In this document: positions 13,801-28,800 of the stretch, piece by piece
Layout: each line of letters begins with the position of its first letter
Position numbering within the stretch: position 1 is the first letter of the stretch
NCBI RefSeq assembly: GCF_965638725.1
Contig: NC_134951.1
Coordinates: forward strand, 78,805,068-78,869,067
DNA from: Aptenodytes patagonicus
Taxonomy: Eukaryota > Chordata > Aves > Sphenisciformes > Spheniscidae
Direction: 5' to 3'
DNA: 64,000 nt
Made by a program: the position numbers and the translations under genes
The notes under the pieces: generated by a model
What the model saw: only the letters and a program-made list of their open reading frames with translations
Database searches by the model: none
What the model was told of the DNA's origin: nothing

Positions 13801-16800
13801 ACACATTGCATATTATTCCTGACTTGCTTCCATTTAAACCGGTGATTTGATGATTGTGAGCCCTCTTGCCCACTTCTAAACTTTTTAACTATCCAGTGAG
13901 TTGCTTGCTGTGGCCCTGTGCAGGGAATGAAGTCTGAAACATCTGCCTCCATCTCCGTTTACAGTTATGTGGCAAATGGTGTGATGGCAATTAAATAATC
14001 CTGGAAAACTAGTCACGTCTTTCCTGCAGACATGTAGAGTGACTGTATGCATTTCTAAAAACTGTAGAAGTTATGTAGTGATAAACTAACATATTTAGAC
14101 AAACTGGACTCACAAATTAAGCTTTCACTTCCCAGGGAGCATTTAAGAGTAATGTCTTGACTGATGGCAATTTTGGGGTTTTTCTCTTGCAGCTAGTGAG
14201 AGAGTGTAAAGAGGTTCTGAAGGGTGGCCTGTTAATGAAGCAATATTACCAGTTTATGTTACGGGAGGTGTTAGATGACTTACAAAAGATTGATTGCAAC
14301 ATTGATTCTTTCGAAGAGGACCTGCATAAAATGTTAATGGTAAGCTTCAAAAAGAAGAATGTATTTGGAGTTCTAGTAAGTGTGTTAATCTGAATACTGT
14401 TAATAGAAATCTACTATTCCTGTTGGGTATAGGTCTTGCTATTTTTTTGTTGTTGTGCTACTTTAACATAATTGTATTGTTTTAATGGACTTGTAACACG
14501 GTAGCCATTGCCATTTTAGCAATGATTTTAGCAATACTGATTTTCGTCTACTGGACTGTGGTACAGTATACTTGTAAACTGCCTGTATTTACAATAAAAT
14601 GGTTCATAAATAGAACTGTAAATTCCATACATTTAAACTAAACTTCTAATAACTTTTTAGTATTGAATAAAAAAATAAATACACTTGTTTGACTAACATC
14701 ATGTCTTAATATCTTGGTATTGCATTCATCTATTAATGATACCTTATGTTTAATGTGTATTCATTATTGCAATAAGTTAAACACAAAGAAGTATTTTCAA
14801 GACAATCGCTAGTGTTTTGTTAGCAGAGCTGTTGATACCATCTATTGTTGAGTACACATGGATTTTCCTATTACATGCTTTTCATTGCCTACTGTGGTGA
14901 AAATACAATGTTTTACCTGAAGTTTCTTATGCTGCGTGCCTGCCTTCATCTCCATCTGAAATTTCTAGAAACTTCCAGCAGAAATGACGTGGCTGGATGA
15001 CAGGAAAATGGTTCATCTTGTCTTTGAAATTCCATGGTTCATCTTGTCTTTGAAATTCCTTACCTGTTTTTTTAGGTAGCTGTAATGTTTTATTGCTTTG
15101 AGGCTAGATCTTGAACTTCGGTGGCAGTTTTGATTGTATAAGTATTTTGCTTTTTGTAGGTCTTGAAAGCAATGGTAACAAGACTGTGTAAATAGGAATA
15201 AATATATCAGACTTCAGAGAATCACAGTTTGTGCCTATTCAGAGTTGCAGGTTACTGTGGTGCCAGCAGCAGGGGGGAAAGATTGGATGAATGGTCAAGA
15301 TTGTCAGAAGATTGGGACAGCTGAGCAAAAAGAGCTGAAGAGATGATCTGGACTGAAAATAGGGTTAGGGAAAACTTCTGTGAAGTCAGAAAGTTAAGAC
15401 AGGATTAATGAGGGGTGGGGGGTGGAACTTTGTCTTTTCCTGTGGATTCCTTGTGTAGGTAGGCAAGGTAGCTAAGAAGAGTATGGGAAGAGGAATATAG
15501 GCTGAGAGCAAAAGGCGAATTAAATAAAGTCAAGAATGGGGCTACAGCCTGAGACTATTAGTACACAGTACCTACCTAAGCCAGAGTAGACTTTTAAGGT
15601 TTTCCATATCCACTCTCGTGAGACCCTACCTGGAGTACTGTGTTCAGCTCTGGGGCCCCCAGCACATGAAAGACATGGACCTGTTGGAGCGGGTCCAGAG
15701 GAGGGCCATGAAGATGATCGGAGGGATGGAACACCTCTCCTATGAGGACAGTCTGAGAGAGCTGGGGTTGTTCAGCCTGGAGAAGAGAAGGCTCTGGGGA
15801 CACCTTATAGCTGCCTTCCAGTACCTGAAGGGGGCCTACAAGAAGGCTGGAGTGGGACTTTTTGCAAGGCTATGTAGTGATAGGACAAGGGGTAATGGCT
15901 TTAAACTGAAGGAGCATGGATTTAGATTAGATATAAGGAAGAAATTCTTCACTATGAGGGTGGTGAGGCACTGAAACACGTTGCCCAGAGAAGTTGTGGA
16001 TGCCCCATCCCTGGAGGCGTTCAAGGTCAGGTTGGATGGGGCTCTGAGCAACCTGATCTAGTGGAAGGTGTCCCTGCCCATGGCAGGGGGGTTGGAACTA
16101 GATGGTCTTTAAGGTCCTTTCCAGCCCAAGCCATTCTATGATTCTATGATCTTGGCATTATTACAGTGTGGTCCGAAAATACCTGAAACCAACAGGAAGT
16201 GTCTTAACCATTTCTAAGGAGGGACATTGCTTGATATTATGGATTATTGAACTAAAACAAATTTCAGCTAATTTTTTGCATTCAGTATGATCCTGAAGGG
16301 CAGATGTTTGAAGAAGAATTGTACTTACCTGGATTTTTATGTTGGTTTAAAACAATAATAATTAAATAAAGGTGAGAGATAAGACCTGATATAAAGGAAC
16401 ACAAGGTATAATGTAGAATCTGAGAAGCTTGTTCACTGCACTTACCCATATGCAGGAGGATGTGTTCAGAGAAAGCCTTTTGGAGTAATCCAGTTAATTA
16501 AAGATTTAGAAACTGTTTTTCAGTAGTTCAGCTTTAAAAACTCTGGCCACTGTGGGTATTCACTGATACAATGGTGAACAGCAGCACAACAAGCAAGGTG
16601 GTGATACTGTCAGTATTTTCAGAAAAGTATCATGGAGACAATAGTACTTAATACTTCAGTAGCATTTTCTACTTCCGAGCCATAAATTGCACCTTTTGTG
16701 TGGAAACACGTAGCTCATTTCAGTCATAGCAAACAAAAAATGTTGTAGAAATATTTTCTACAATTTTTATCATATTGGAATTGTTTGTTGATTTGAGAAG

Positions 16801-19800
16801 CTATAGTCCTTAGTACATCTGTGTAACGATTTCTGTTTAAATTATCTCTTTCCATGTACAGGTTTACTTTGATTATATGCGAAGCTGGATCCAAATGCTA
16901 CAGCAGTTACCTCAAGCGTCTCATAGTTTAAAAAATCTGTTGGAGGAAGAATGGAATTTCACCAAAGAAATAACTCCTTATATAAGAGGAGGTGAAGCTC
17001 AAGCTGGAAAACTATTCTGGTAGGTTTTATTTAAGTACTCTGCTTACGGTGTTGATTTGTACCAGATACGTATTCAAGGCAGCACTTGTTCAGGGTTCCC
17101 AGACTGGGCTTCTTGAGGCCTCAGTAAGTAGTTGATAGTCTTCGTGACTTTATGGATTACTACAATGACTGTAGCTATAGGATGCAGTAAGTGCAGATTG
17201 CTCTTATTCTAGCTATAACAGGAATGACTGCTTCTATGGAAGGTCCTTATTCCTGCTAGCCCTGTGCATACAGAGTAACTGAGGGCCCCCAAGATGCTGC
17301 TTGTTCCTGCAGGTGGACTTAGCAACGCTGCTGTCTTGCGTTGGACAGAGTAGGAAGAAGTTTAAGGTGCCATGCTACCTGAATAAGACTCTGAAGTTCC
17401 ACTGTTTCTGTTGCTACAGTGATATTGCGGGAATGCTGCTGAAATCTACAGGAATATTTTTAGATTCTGGACTACAAGACAGTTGTGATGAATTTTGGGC
17501 CAGTGCCGATGACAGTACTGCATCAGATGAAATCAGGTACTAAGACCTTTGGCTTAATAATAATAAACACACTTACTCGTGTTTCTGTAGCCCTGACAGG
17601 TACATACTGCATTTTATTTCTTAGAATGAAAACTTCATAAATGCAAGACTCCATAGACTTTATTGCTGATATTTCTGTATGCAGTAGTAATGAACCATCA
17701 TTTTGTTTGTTCGAAGCCTAGTAACCTTCTTTTTAGTTCAGGGTATGAGAGATTGTTTATGTAACATTCTTTAAATTCAATTTTTATATCCTTACCAAAA
17801 ATGTGCCTGTGCAAGTTCAATTTATTTCAGTCAGCTGCTTGTAAATATTTATCTTTTCTATGTTCTTTCTTTTGACATATATGTAAATAATCCTTATTTT
17901 CTAATAGCTATAAAAATGCAATATGATTTAATAAATCATTGTGACTTCATTCTTATCAATGTTTCAGGAGGTCTGTTATAGAGACCAGCCGAGCACTCAA
18001 AGAACTGTTTCATGAAGCTAGAGAAAGGGCCTCCAAAGCTCTTGGTTTTGCTAAAATGCTGAGGAAGGTAAGTTAACAGTAGAGTCTCATCTTATATGCT
18101 TTAAAGAAATTCAGTCTGAAAGCATATTCTTTTGTTTTGTCATTACTTGTAGGACCTTGAAATAGCAGCAGAATTTGCATTGTCAGCCCCTGTGAGAGAT
18201 CTTCTGAACGCTCTGAAAACAAAAGAGTATGCGAAGGTAAATTCAGTTTAGAGGCACGAAAGTAGAGTGGTGATGCTAAGCAAAATGTCAAAGGATATTT
18301 ATTGACATACTTTTAGATTTTTTTAATATGGCATCTATATCTCAACATTTAAAATGTTGTGTATTTAATATTGAATTGTGGCAGTCAAATTATTTTCTGT
18401 ACCTGTGTTTGTGTGAGTGAGAATGCTAGTCTATGTTTTGGGAAATCAGTGTCTAATTCCTTGTCTTCCCAAAAATTCTCTTTGACTTAGGAAAAGCCAT
18501 TTTGCTTCAACAGTACTTACTCATTTGTGGGAGGGGAGTAATAACACTTAGTAGGGAGTGTTATGAAAAATAAATGCTTTAAAGTTTATGAGGTAAACAG
18601 ATACATCAGTAAATGGACATGTTTAAGTAGATAATCTCAGACTATGGACCTGTGTTTTGTGTACTTGTATAGTGGAGGTCTGCTCTAGTGAGCTTCCTTG
18701 AGAGTACTAAGGATGTGAGAAATGCAGGGACTGTGTTCTGTTTCAGAATAACTATTGCTAGAAAACTGTTGTACAGCAAAAGTAGGTTAAACTCTCGGTG
18801 CCCAATATTTACGGCGCTATAAATTCCCGCATTTATGGTTTTGCACTTTATTCCTTAAAAATTCCTAGGTCAACAAAATTTTTATTGTAGTTTGAATTTA
18901 GGTAAATAAATTGCTTCAACAGATTAAATTTACTTGGATCTGCTGTTCTTTTTTGTCCTTCCATACTTTAATATATATAATACCCAACTGGGAAATAATC
19001 TACCAACTTTTGCATGACAAAGTTCTTGTTAGATTGATGTAAATGATTGCTAAAAGTAGAAATTGGTTCAAGGGGAGACTGACAAGTTCATAGGAGAGAA
19101 GTTCATAAAGGGTTGTTAAATACATGGATAATACATCTGGCTCAGCAGGACCCTGGTCTGTGAATTGTTTAAGAGTGGGAGAATAGTCAGGGAAATTAGT
19201 ATATGTTTACTTTTAAAAAATATTTTTCCCCAGGTATCCACTCTTGTCTGCTTTAAGACACAGTATTAAATTTGGTAGACCTTTTAGTTAAAGATAGTAT
19301 CACTGTTCTTATGCACATGTTTTGAAGAAAAAATTGAATCTTGAGTTTGAAAAATCTGTGTAAGCGCATGGGTTAAATAATCTAGATAGATTATTTGGAT
19401 CTCAAGATGTATCCCTCTCTATTTATTACCTCTCCCCTTTTTTCACCACTCAAAATGACACACATTTTGGTGATTAACACTTCATATATTGTCCCTCTAA
19501 CATCCTGTAGGGACTTTAAATTTTTAACAGCCTTTTCAGTCAGATGCTCATTAGTTTTGGGAAACTATTTTAGCTTTCAGTAACAACCACCTAGTTTTTA
19601 CATTGAGCTATAGATTATAATGGTTTTAATTAATAAAATATGGCTGCCTAATGGTAAAAAAAGTTGAGTGCAGTGTTTTGTCTTAGCTTGATGACATCAA
19701 ACTCTGAAAAGAGAGAATTAAACTTCATTGTAAGTCAGTTACCTCATGTCAAATCACAGGTATCAACTATTTTATTGTTTTCACAGTCTGATTCTGATGC

Positions 19801-22800
19801 CTGACTTGGTTAAAGTATTGTTACCAATGTGACAGATATAATGCAGAAGTAGTTTTTAAGTAGTATAAGCAGTATTTTATTAAAAGCAAACACTCTTATT
19901 GGACTTAATGAACCTTTCTTTCATGAATAGTAAAAGAATAACTGATATTTTTTTAGCCATATTTTTGCTTACTCTTGTAGCCATTAGAAATGTTATGTGG
20001 ATTCTTAGAGCTCCTGAAGGAATTTTTCTTCTTTTAATATTCCAGTCTTAAAAATGTGTGCTTCGTAAGTCTTAAATAAGTCTTGACTAATTTACTTTTT
20101 AAAATATGTGTATATATATTTTATACATATACACACACATATGTAGTATATATGTGAAATTGGACTTTTTTGTAACAGGATTCCTTTAGAAGAATATGTA
20201 GAAGGATCAATTGAAGGTGCAAGGAAAGATGTCACTGAAAGTTGGTGATCTGGTGGATTTCAAGACAAATAATTTCTTATAATGCATTTTGAGTTTTAGT
20301 GCAAAAATGGCTGAATATATTGGTTTAGTATATATATTGCACAGCTGTTTAAGAAGGAAACTCTCCCTGCTGCTTAAATGAGATGACATTTATCTATTTT
20401 ATGTATCATAGAAGACAGTGAGACTCACTCATTCAGAATATTTTTATTTTTTTTCTACAGGTACAAATCCCTGGACTTGAGAGTTTACAAGTATTTGTAC
20501 CAAATAGTATTGCAGGGGAAAAATCTGTGATTTTACAGCTTCTCAATGCAGCTGCTGGAAAGGATTGCTCAAAGGATTCAGATGAGGTTGCATATGAGGC
20601 CTATTTACTAATGACCAAACACAGTGATAAAGACCATGAATTAGATGACAGCTGGAGTGCATGGGAGGGTCAGCCGGTCAAAGTAGTGCCACAAGTAGAA
20701 ACTGTTGATACGCTGCGTACCATGCAGGTGGGTTTTGTTGTTTTTTTTTCCCTGTTCATGTGATCTCCACACTTCTGTGAATGCTTATCCTTTCAGATTA
20801 ACCACAGTAATTTAAGTGAGGCATGTGTCCTTTTATAGGTAATAAAAAATTAAATTCAAGGATAGGGTTGATTCTTGGTTGCGTTAATGCAAGTATTAAA
20901 TTAAATGGATTTTAGCATTCTTACAAAGATTAATCTCTACAATGTCCGTTTTTCAGGGTTGGACTTTTATAATAAAGAGATACTTTCAATATCTAGTTGG
21001 GGGTTCAGTATCAGAAGTGTGGATAGGACTTGAAAACTGTACATTTTATTAAGAAGTCACCAGTCTCCAAGAACGTGCGGCAGTTGTGTGCTTTACACAC
21101 ACTGAGGCATGAAACCGGGTACTTTCAATCTTGGATGAATTGTGACATTTAAAGTTGAATTTCTGTGGAAGCTACTGGATGTTCTGCAGGAAGAAATCTT
21201 TCCAGTCATACTTCCCTTCATCCCAAGCCCACAGGGGTTCCCTGCCAGCAGTTCTGCTACGCTCTAGCAACTGAGCCAGCTGCAGCTCCCTGCCCCTCCT
21301 GTTCTCATATCCTTATGTTAAGCGAAGTGAATTTTCCTTTTGGTACGTCATGCAGTTCCTTGGATCCCTACCATAAATGGGCTCTACTGTCCACGAACAG
21401 AGTGACTTTCTGTGTCGCTGTGCCTGGCCTCTAGCATTCAGAGGGCTCTAGCAATTACAGGCAGTTGAAAAAGTCACTCCTGTATATACTGCTGTTTTTA
21501 ATGTGCAAGCGTGTTACTTCTTCCAGACTGAACAGTAGAAATACAGCCTTTGATTAAGTGCTTAGAATTTCATTGGGCTTCTGTCAAAGTTAGCATTTCA
21601 TTCAGAAAATGAAAACAGCAAAAGATGGAATTTGGTTTGCAAATGGTATTCTATCTGACATATGTAAGTGTACCTAAAATGCTGGGTGTTTGTGTATGTG
21701 TTTATATGTATATGTGTATAACACTGTTTATTAATTTTTGAAAATCCAATATTGAAAGGTTAGGAAGTAAAAAGTCCTTCAGAAAGATTGTCCTGTGTCT
21801 TTAAAAAACATGTTCTGATTGCAAACTGGAGAAAATGTAAGGTGTTATTTTAAAAATACTCATAAAATAGAAGAATCTCATCAACATTTAAACAATTTTG
21901 AGCATGAAAATATTTTTTGGGGATGAGGTATTGCAAATCTGGATGGAGTAGGTCTTGTTTTATGAGTCACTTGTTGCAGATGCATTGTCTGTAGTTTGAA
22001 ATCAACAGAGCTTAGTATGTGACTCATAGTGCCGCAGCAAAGGCGACACCATCTGTGACTGTGTACTTTTATAGACTTCTGCAATATCAGAGGTCTGGTT
22101 TCCAAAACATATTCTTACATTTTAATAACTTTCAAAATTTGAGCAAATACTGTGTGGTAAATCTATGGCTTTCCTTGTTCAATAGTAGGTTTTTGTCCTG
22201 AAGTGTATTACGTTACTTGGATAAAACGTGCTTATTTATGTGATGGTTGTTACCTCCATCTGCTTTGAGAAAATATAATTATTTTGCTTAGATGCTGCCT
22301 TTCTGTGTATAACTATTCTGAAGATAATTTTAATACAGTGTTCCCCAAACCTTTCCAGAAGTGAATAGAAGTATATTCCCCTTGCAAACTTGCTGTGGCA
22401 TTTGCCCTAATAGAGCTCTGCTCATAAGATGAGAGTTTATCAAGTTCAGTTGCCAGCATCAAGCTTTTCTGTGTGAATTAAAGATTTTCATGAGTAGCGA
22501 CAAAAGAGGTCTTTCATACTTTAGAATTAAAAAAATAACCAGTTGGAATTTGCTGATATGGGACATGTTTTTATGGAGAGGATTTTGTTTATAAGAACTA
22601 GTGGTATCTTGTATTCCTAGGTTGATAACCTCCTCCTTGTAGTCATTCAATCTGCCCACCTTGTGAGTCAGAGAAAAGCTTTCCAGCAGTCTATTGAAGG
22701 GCTCATATCTCTGCACCAGGAACAGACATCCAGCCAACCAGTCATCGCCAAAGCTCTACAACAGCTAAAAGTAAGCAGTTTTTGAGATTATCTCAGTCAA

Positions 22801-25800
22801 AACTGATGGTGCTTTGTTCATTGATAAGTAAAAATGTGTAAGGAGACTTGATTGCAATGCTAATGACACATTCTGCAATTGTAATTTATGCAACCTCTAT
22901 GGACTTTACTTTCAGTACAATTTTCATTCTGTTTTTGCAAAGGATTCGTGAGTGTATTTTTGAGCAATATTGGTGTAATCATTTTTGCACTGGGTAAGTG
23001 GGAAACAAGTCCATAATGCAATAGAAATATTAATAGCAACAGAATAAATACATCTTCATATGAGAGCACTATTGAATTGAAAGGAAGTGTTTGTTTTCAT
23101 AAAAATAAATTCTACCAAAATTCATGATCTGCAAGAAACAGCTTTTTTCCCTATATTTGGAGAAGCTGGCTGCTTTGTGATGTAGAAGTGGGTAGGTGTC
23201 TCTCTGTTTTTTCACTCTTGTTTTTGGTGGGGTTTTTTTGTTGTTGTGGTGGTAGTTTTTTTGTTGGATGAGGGTTTTCTTTGGTGGGTTTTTTTTTGTT
23301 TGTTTGGGGGTTTTTTGGAGGACCCAGAAGAGCAAAGATTTGTTAGGTTGAAGTTGCAATATCAGGTTCCCCCTGAGTTCAGTAGAAGCTGTGTCCACAT
23401 ACCAGCGTGAAAATACAACCAAAGGCTTGGTCACATTATAGATAGTAAAACTCATTTTCTCTATTCTTGTCTGTCTGATTTTGGTTGGGTGTTGTTTGTT
23501 TGGGTGTTCCCTCCCCCCCCCTTTGCTGTCTTTGTTTTAAAGTTTCACTCAAGCAAACAAACTTAATTATAATACTTAGTTAATTATAAGACTTGCTTAG
23601 TGCAACTGGTGGAAAATGTTTGTTTTTCCAAGACTGAATGAATTGTGATGGCATTAAAGTACATTTCCATTTAAAATAATGTAATTGTTAGATTCATGTT
23701 TGCCTTAGTCTTGTCCACTGTAGAATATAAATAATAATTTGATGCTCCCCCCGCATCCGTTTTTCTTGTTGTTACTCAGAGTGATGCATTACAGCTATGC
23801 AATAAGATAAGCAGTGCCATTGATAGAGTTGATCACATGTTCACATCTGAGTTTGATGCTGAAGTTGATGAATCTGAATCTGCTACTTTGCAGCAATACT
23901 ACCGGGAAGCCATGATTCAGGGTTATAATTTTGGGTTTGAGGTAAGGAAACAAAAACTTAATGACACATTTGTTTTGTAGTATTGGTAAAAACCAATTGG
24001 AATGTCTGTTTTTGCATTGGTGCAAATAAGGTAACTATAACTGTGGAAATACGAAGAATTCTAGCAGAACATCATAAAAAATACATGTTGCCACAGAAAT
24101 CTTATGTGAAAATGGTTGAAAAAGAACAGATAGATCTATTAAATTCAGACTCCAATTAGCAATGCTTGGAACTCTCAAAAGCTTTAAGAACTTGATGAAT
24201 TCAGGTGTAGTCTTGTAGACTCTGCTACTTGGCAGCATTTTAGATGAAATCAGAAATATCCTTTGATATTGAATGTCATTGTGTAACTTGGCTTCTCGCA
24301 GTTTTTCAGCCTAGAATAGCATAATACTGTAATAGGAGCCATTCTTTCAAAGTTTATGGTGGTACTTTGATGCAGTGGATATAGCTTTTGAGTGCCTGCC
24401 TTAGAGTGCTGATGAGGAAATGTCATGTTCAGATGCTTTTAGTATACTGTTTTACTATTTGATTCCTGTGAGCTTTGTAAATTTTTTTAAGATTGTATCA
24501 TACTCTAACATACTTCTAAGGATAGTCTTCTAAAAAACAGCTGGTATTTCTGTTTAATTTTTTAAATGTACATATATAACTCCTTTATCCCCTAATGTTA
24601 CCTGCAATATAACTAAAAATAATCACTACTTTGCAGTTCAATCTCTGATTACAGAACTGAGCTTTTATGTAGGATGTTTCTTAAATGATGTTAAACATCA
24701 GCACATGCCCATATACACACAAGAATGCAGTATGGCTCCAGTGCTGCCTCTTACTATAACACATTTTGTATCACACACTTTTTCATGATTTTTTTTCTAT
24801 AAATATGCAACTGCTTGCATAAAATCATTTTGTCTAAGAATAGGATGTGACTGTTACCATACTGTAGAGTTTTGTTTAGCCTGCAAATACTCCAGTTGAT
24901 ACTGCAAATGGTATTTTTGTTCTTTTTATTAATATGTGAAAAGTAATCTCTGGTTTCTTACAGTACCATAAAGAAGTTGTTCGTCTGATGTCTGGAGAAT
25001 TCAGGCAGAAAATTGGAGACAAATATATCAGCTTTGCCAGAAAATGGATGAATTATGTGCTAACAAAATGTGAGAGTGGCCGAGGCACTCGACCCAGGTA
25101 ACAGCCAACTTGTTACTGCCATAGTAGTTTGTGTTTAAATACCATGCAGGACTTTTCACACTGTGAATAATGCTTTATTGTTTAGAAGTAGTTCTGAACT
25201 ATTGATGCTTCTGGCTGTTAAATTTTGAAAGTAATTTGAATAGTGAATGCATAAAGCCAAATGAATACTCCAGCTGCTTAGCAGAAGATTTTGTGGAACA
25301 CTTTGCCTCATGTTAGCTGACAGAAAATGGGAAGAAAAAGTGGAGATTGTTGGACCCAGACAATTAGAAGACTTTAGATAATGGTTATTAGGTTGGAATA
25401 AAAGTGCTATGTGATCAGGAGTCAATAAAGATTGCAGAATATGCAACAGTCATTCTCTGGGTATTCTACAGAGAAAGGAGTATTGTTTTATGCCAGTTGT
25501 GGAAACATGTACATATGGGAGCATTAGCCTCCTGTAGAAGTCCTTTTATTAGTCCCTTCTGAAAGCATCTAAAGTATGGCCCACAGATGAGGAATTTCCA
25601 CTGGTGAAAATTCTTCAGGTTTATGATTGCAATAGTGGATGCGTTTGTGGATGTTTTTTGTTGTAGTCTGAAGTATTTTCTGTCTGTTGACAGCAGTGTT
25701 GACTGGGCACTGTTGACACCACTGTGCCCAGTGGTGTCTCAAATTGTGCTTACAGTCTGTGCTATGAAACTGTACTGCTGGGCACTAATGAAAAAAGTTA

Positions 25801-28800
25801 AAGTTACATCACTTTGAGGATGTAAACAGAGGAACTGGGAAACTGGCCCAAGCAGAATGATACCATTACTCGATTTATTTAGGTGGTTTTGCAGCATTTT
25901 GCAGCTGGTATATGAGAAATTTAATAGAATTCTTTTGCATTAAAATAGGTGCTTTACATTGATCTGTGCTAGCAGATTACACATCAGTGACAGTTTTGTT
26001 TCCTTAAAGTATAGGGCTGATCAGTGTGTCCTGGAGGTGGTTTGTTCTGCTTGCTGGAAGATGAGGAGGAAAGAGTGGGTAGGCTGAACCATGTGCAGAT
26101 AGGCTAGTTAGCTTGGTGTGCTAATCTTAGAAAAACAAAAGGAAACAAAAAAAAAAAAACAAAACCCAAAACAACTTAAAAGGCTTTTTTTAGTATGTTA
26201 ACAGCAAAAGGACTTAAGACGACATTCGTCCATTACTTGATGAGATTAGTCGCCTCACAAATAGGGACGAAGATGAAGCAGAGACATTTAATGCCTTCTT
26301 TGCTTCTGTCTTTAACACAAATGATGCACCCTGGAGCCCTGGGTTGGAGGACTACAACTAGGGGAGTGATAAGCTCCAAGACTTTCAGCTTGTACAAGAT
26401 TTGCTACTGCAGTGGAATGCATGCAAGTCTATGGGGCCTGATGGAATTCATTCCAAGGTACTGAAGAAGTTGGCCGATGTTATTGCGAGACCTCTCTGTT
26501 ATTTATCAGTGGTCTTTGGAATCTGGAGAGGTTCCCCTTGACTGGAAGCTAGCAAACGTTACTCCAATTTTTAAGAAGGGCAAGAGAGAAGACCCTGGTA
26601 ATAATAGGCCTGTCAGTCACACTTCAGTTCCTGGTAAAATTATGGAGAAGATTATTCTGGGAGTTATTGAAAAACACTTCAGAGACAGTGTAGTCATTGG
26701 TCAAAGTCAACATGGGTTCATGGAGGGCAAGCCATGCCTTACTAACTAAATATCCCCTTATGACAAGGTTACCCACCTAGTGGACGAAGAGAAGGCACTG
26801 GATGTGATTGTTTGTTTGTGGGTTGTTTTTTTTTAATTATTATTTTAGCAAAGCTTTTGACACCATCTCTCACAATATCCTTGTGGACAAATTGTCCAGC
26901 ATACAGGTAGACATGTGCACAATATGATGGGTGAACAATTGGCTGAAGAGTTGGGCTCAAAGAGTTGGAGTTACATGGGGTAACATCTGTCTGGTGGCCA
27001 GTCACTAGGGTGTTCCTCAGGGTTCAATTTTAGGGCCAGTTCTCTTCAATGTTTTTATCAATGATCTGGACACAGGAGTTGAGTACATACTAAGTAAGTT
27101 TGCCAACGATACTAAATTAGGAGGAGCCATTGATTCCCTTGAGGGCAGAGAGGCCTTACAGAGAGATCTTGATAGATTATGAGTGCTGGGTAATCACCAA
27201 CCTTATGAAATTTAACAAGGAAAAATGTCAGATTTTGCACCTTGGAGTGGTGTAATCCTGGATATACATATAGATCGGGGCCAAGAGGTTGGAGTGCAGC
27301 GCTGCAGAAAGGGATCTCGGGGTTCTGGTTGATGGTAAGCTCTATGTGAGTCAACAATGTGCCCTGGTGGCGAAAAGGGCTAACCATATCCTGGGGTGCA
27401 TTAGGCACAGTATAGCTAACCAGTTGAAAGAAGTGATTTTCCCACCATACTTAGCATTGGTGCAGCCTCACCTCGAGTACTGTGTGCACTTTTGGGCACC
27501 ACAATATAAGAAGGATGTAAAAATGTTACAGTATGTCTAAAGGAGGGCAACGAAGATGGTGAAAGGACTAGAAGGTAAGACTTATGAGGAGCGGCTGAGA
27601 ATACTAGGTTTGCTCAGCTTAGAGAAGAGGAGGCTGAGGGCTGACCTCATTGCTCTCTACAACTTCCTCATGAGGGGGAGTGGAGGGGGAGGTGCTGATC
27701 TCATCTCTCTGGTGTCTGGTGATAGGACGTGAGGGGATGGATTAAAGCTGCATTGGGGGAAGTTCAGATTGGATATTAGGAAAAAGTTCTTCACTGAGTG
27801 GGCGGTCAAGCACTGAAACAAGCTCCCCAGGGAAGTGGTCATGGCCCCAGGCCTGTCAGTGTTCAAGAAGCATTTGGACAATGCTCTTAAATATACAGTT
27901 TAACTTTCAGGTTGCCCTGTGTGGAGTCAGGAGTTGGACTCTGATGATCCTTGTGGGTCCCCTTCCAACTCGGAATGTCCTATGATTCTATGAATTCGGG
28001 CAGGGGACATAGTGGTTTGGCTTGTTGCCAACATATTATGAGTGAATTGGTGATGCTGTTCCTGAAGATAGCACAGATAAGAGTTGAGATATGTAGCAAG
28101 GCCTGCTCACTTTAGTTGGCAGTGTCCTTGCTAAAATCAGACTTTGTCCGAATATAACTTGGCAAATATTAATACAAGCTAAATATATTACCTCATATAT
28201 TAATCCATTTTCTTACAAAGCTTTTATCATATTTTTCAGAGGAAAAATAAGTAACTGCCATTTACTGTTGTTGGATGTTGTTGAAACTCTTATGATGGCT
28301 TTAGCTGAAGAGCAATTCACTTTCTGTCCTTTCTTTTTCTTTGAGATAGGTGGGCAACTCAAGGTTTTGATTTTCTTCAAGCCATTGAGCCGGCATTTAT
28401 TTCAGCTCTCCCAGAAGATGACTTCTTGGTATGGAATAAGTTATTCTGCTTGTTGTTTATTTCTAAATACATGTGAAGCTATCAGTATATGTTATCAGGG
28501 ATATTTTTTATACAGCTATGTCTGAATACAGATGCTGTTCTGAAACAATTGCTGTTGTATATAACTGATGATGTTGATACCTCTTCAGTTTTTAAGATTC
28601 TGAATAGAGTACGCTTGTGACCATTGGCATTAATGTTTTCAGATTGCTGACAAAGTTGCTGGTACTGTCTTGGGAGGCTATCTCCATTTGTCTCTTGGGA
28701 AATTTGACAGGACCTCTTCTGCAGAGTTACAATTTATAGTTGTCATAATAAATTTCTCAATATAAGCTTTTGAGGCTTAGTTAGCACCCAGAGTTCATTT

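Noticed and set aside
23069..23455. 128-codon - strand open frame
   Set aside because: It arises from the A/C-rich complement of the G/T tract and is full of Lys, Asn, Pro and Thr with no domain.
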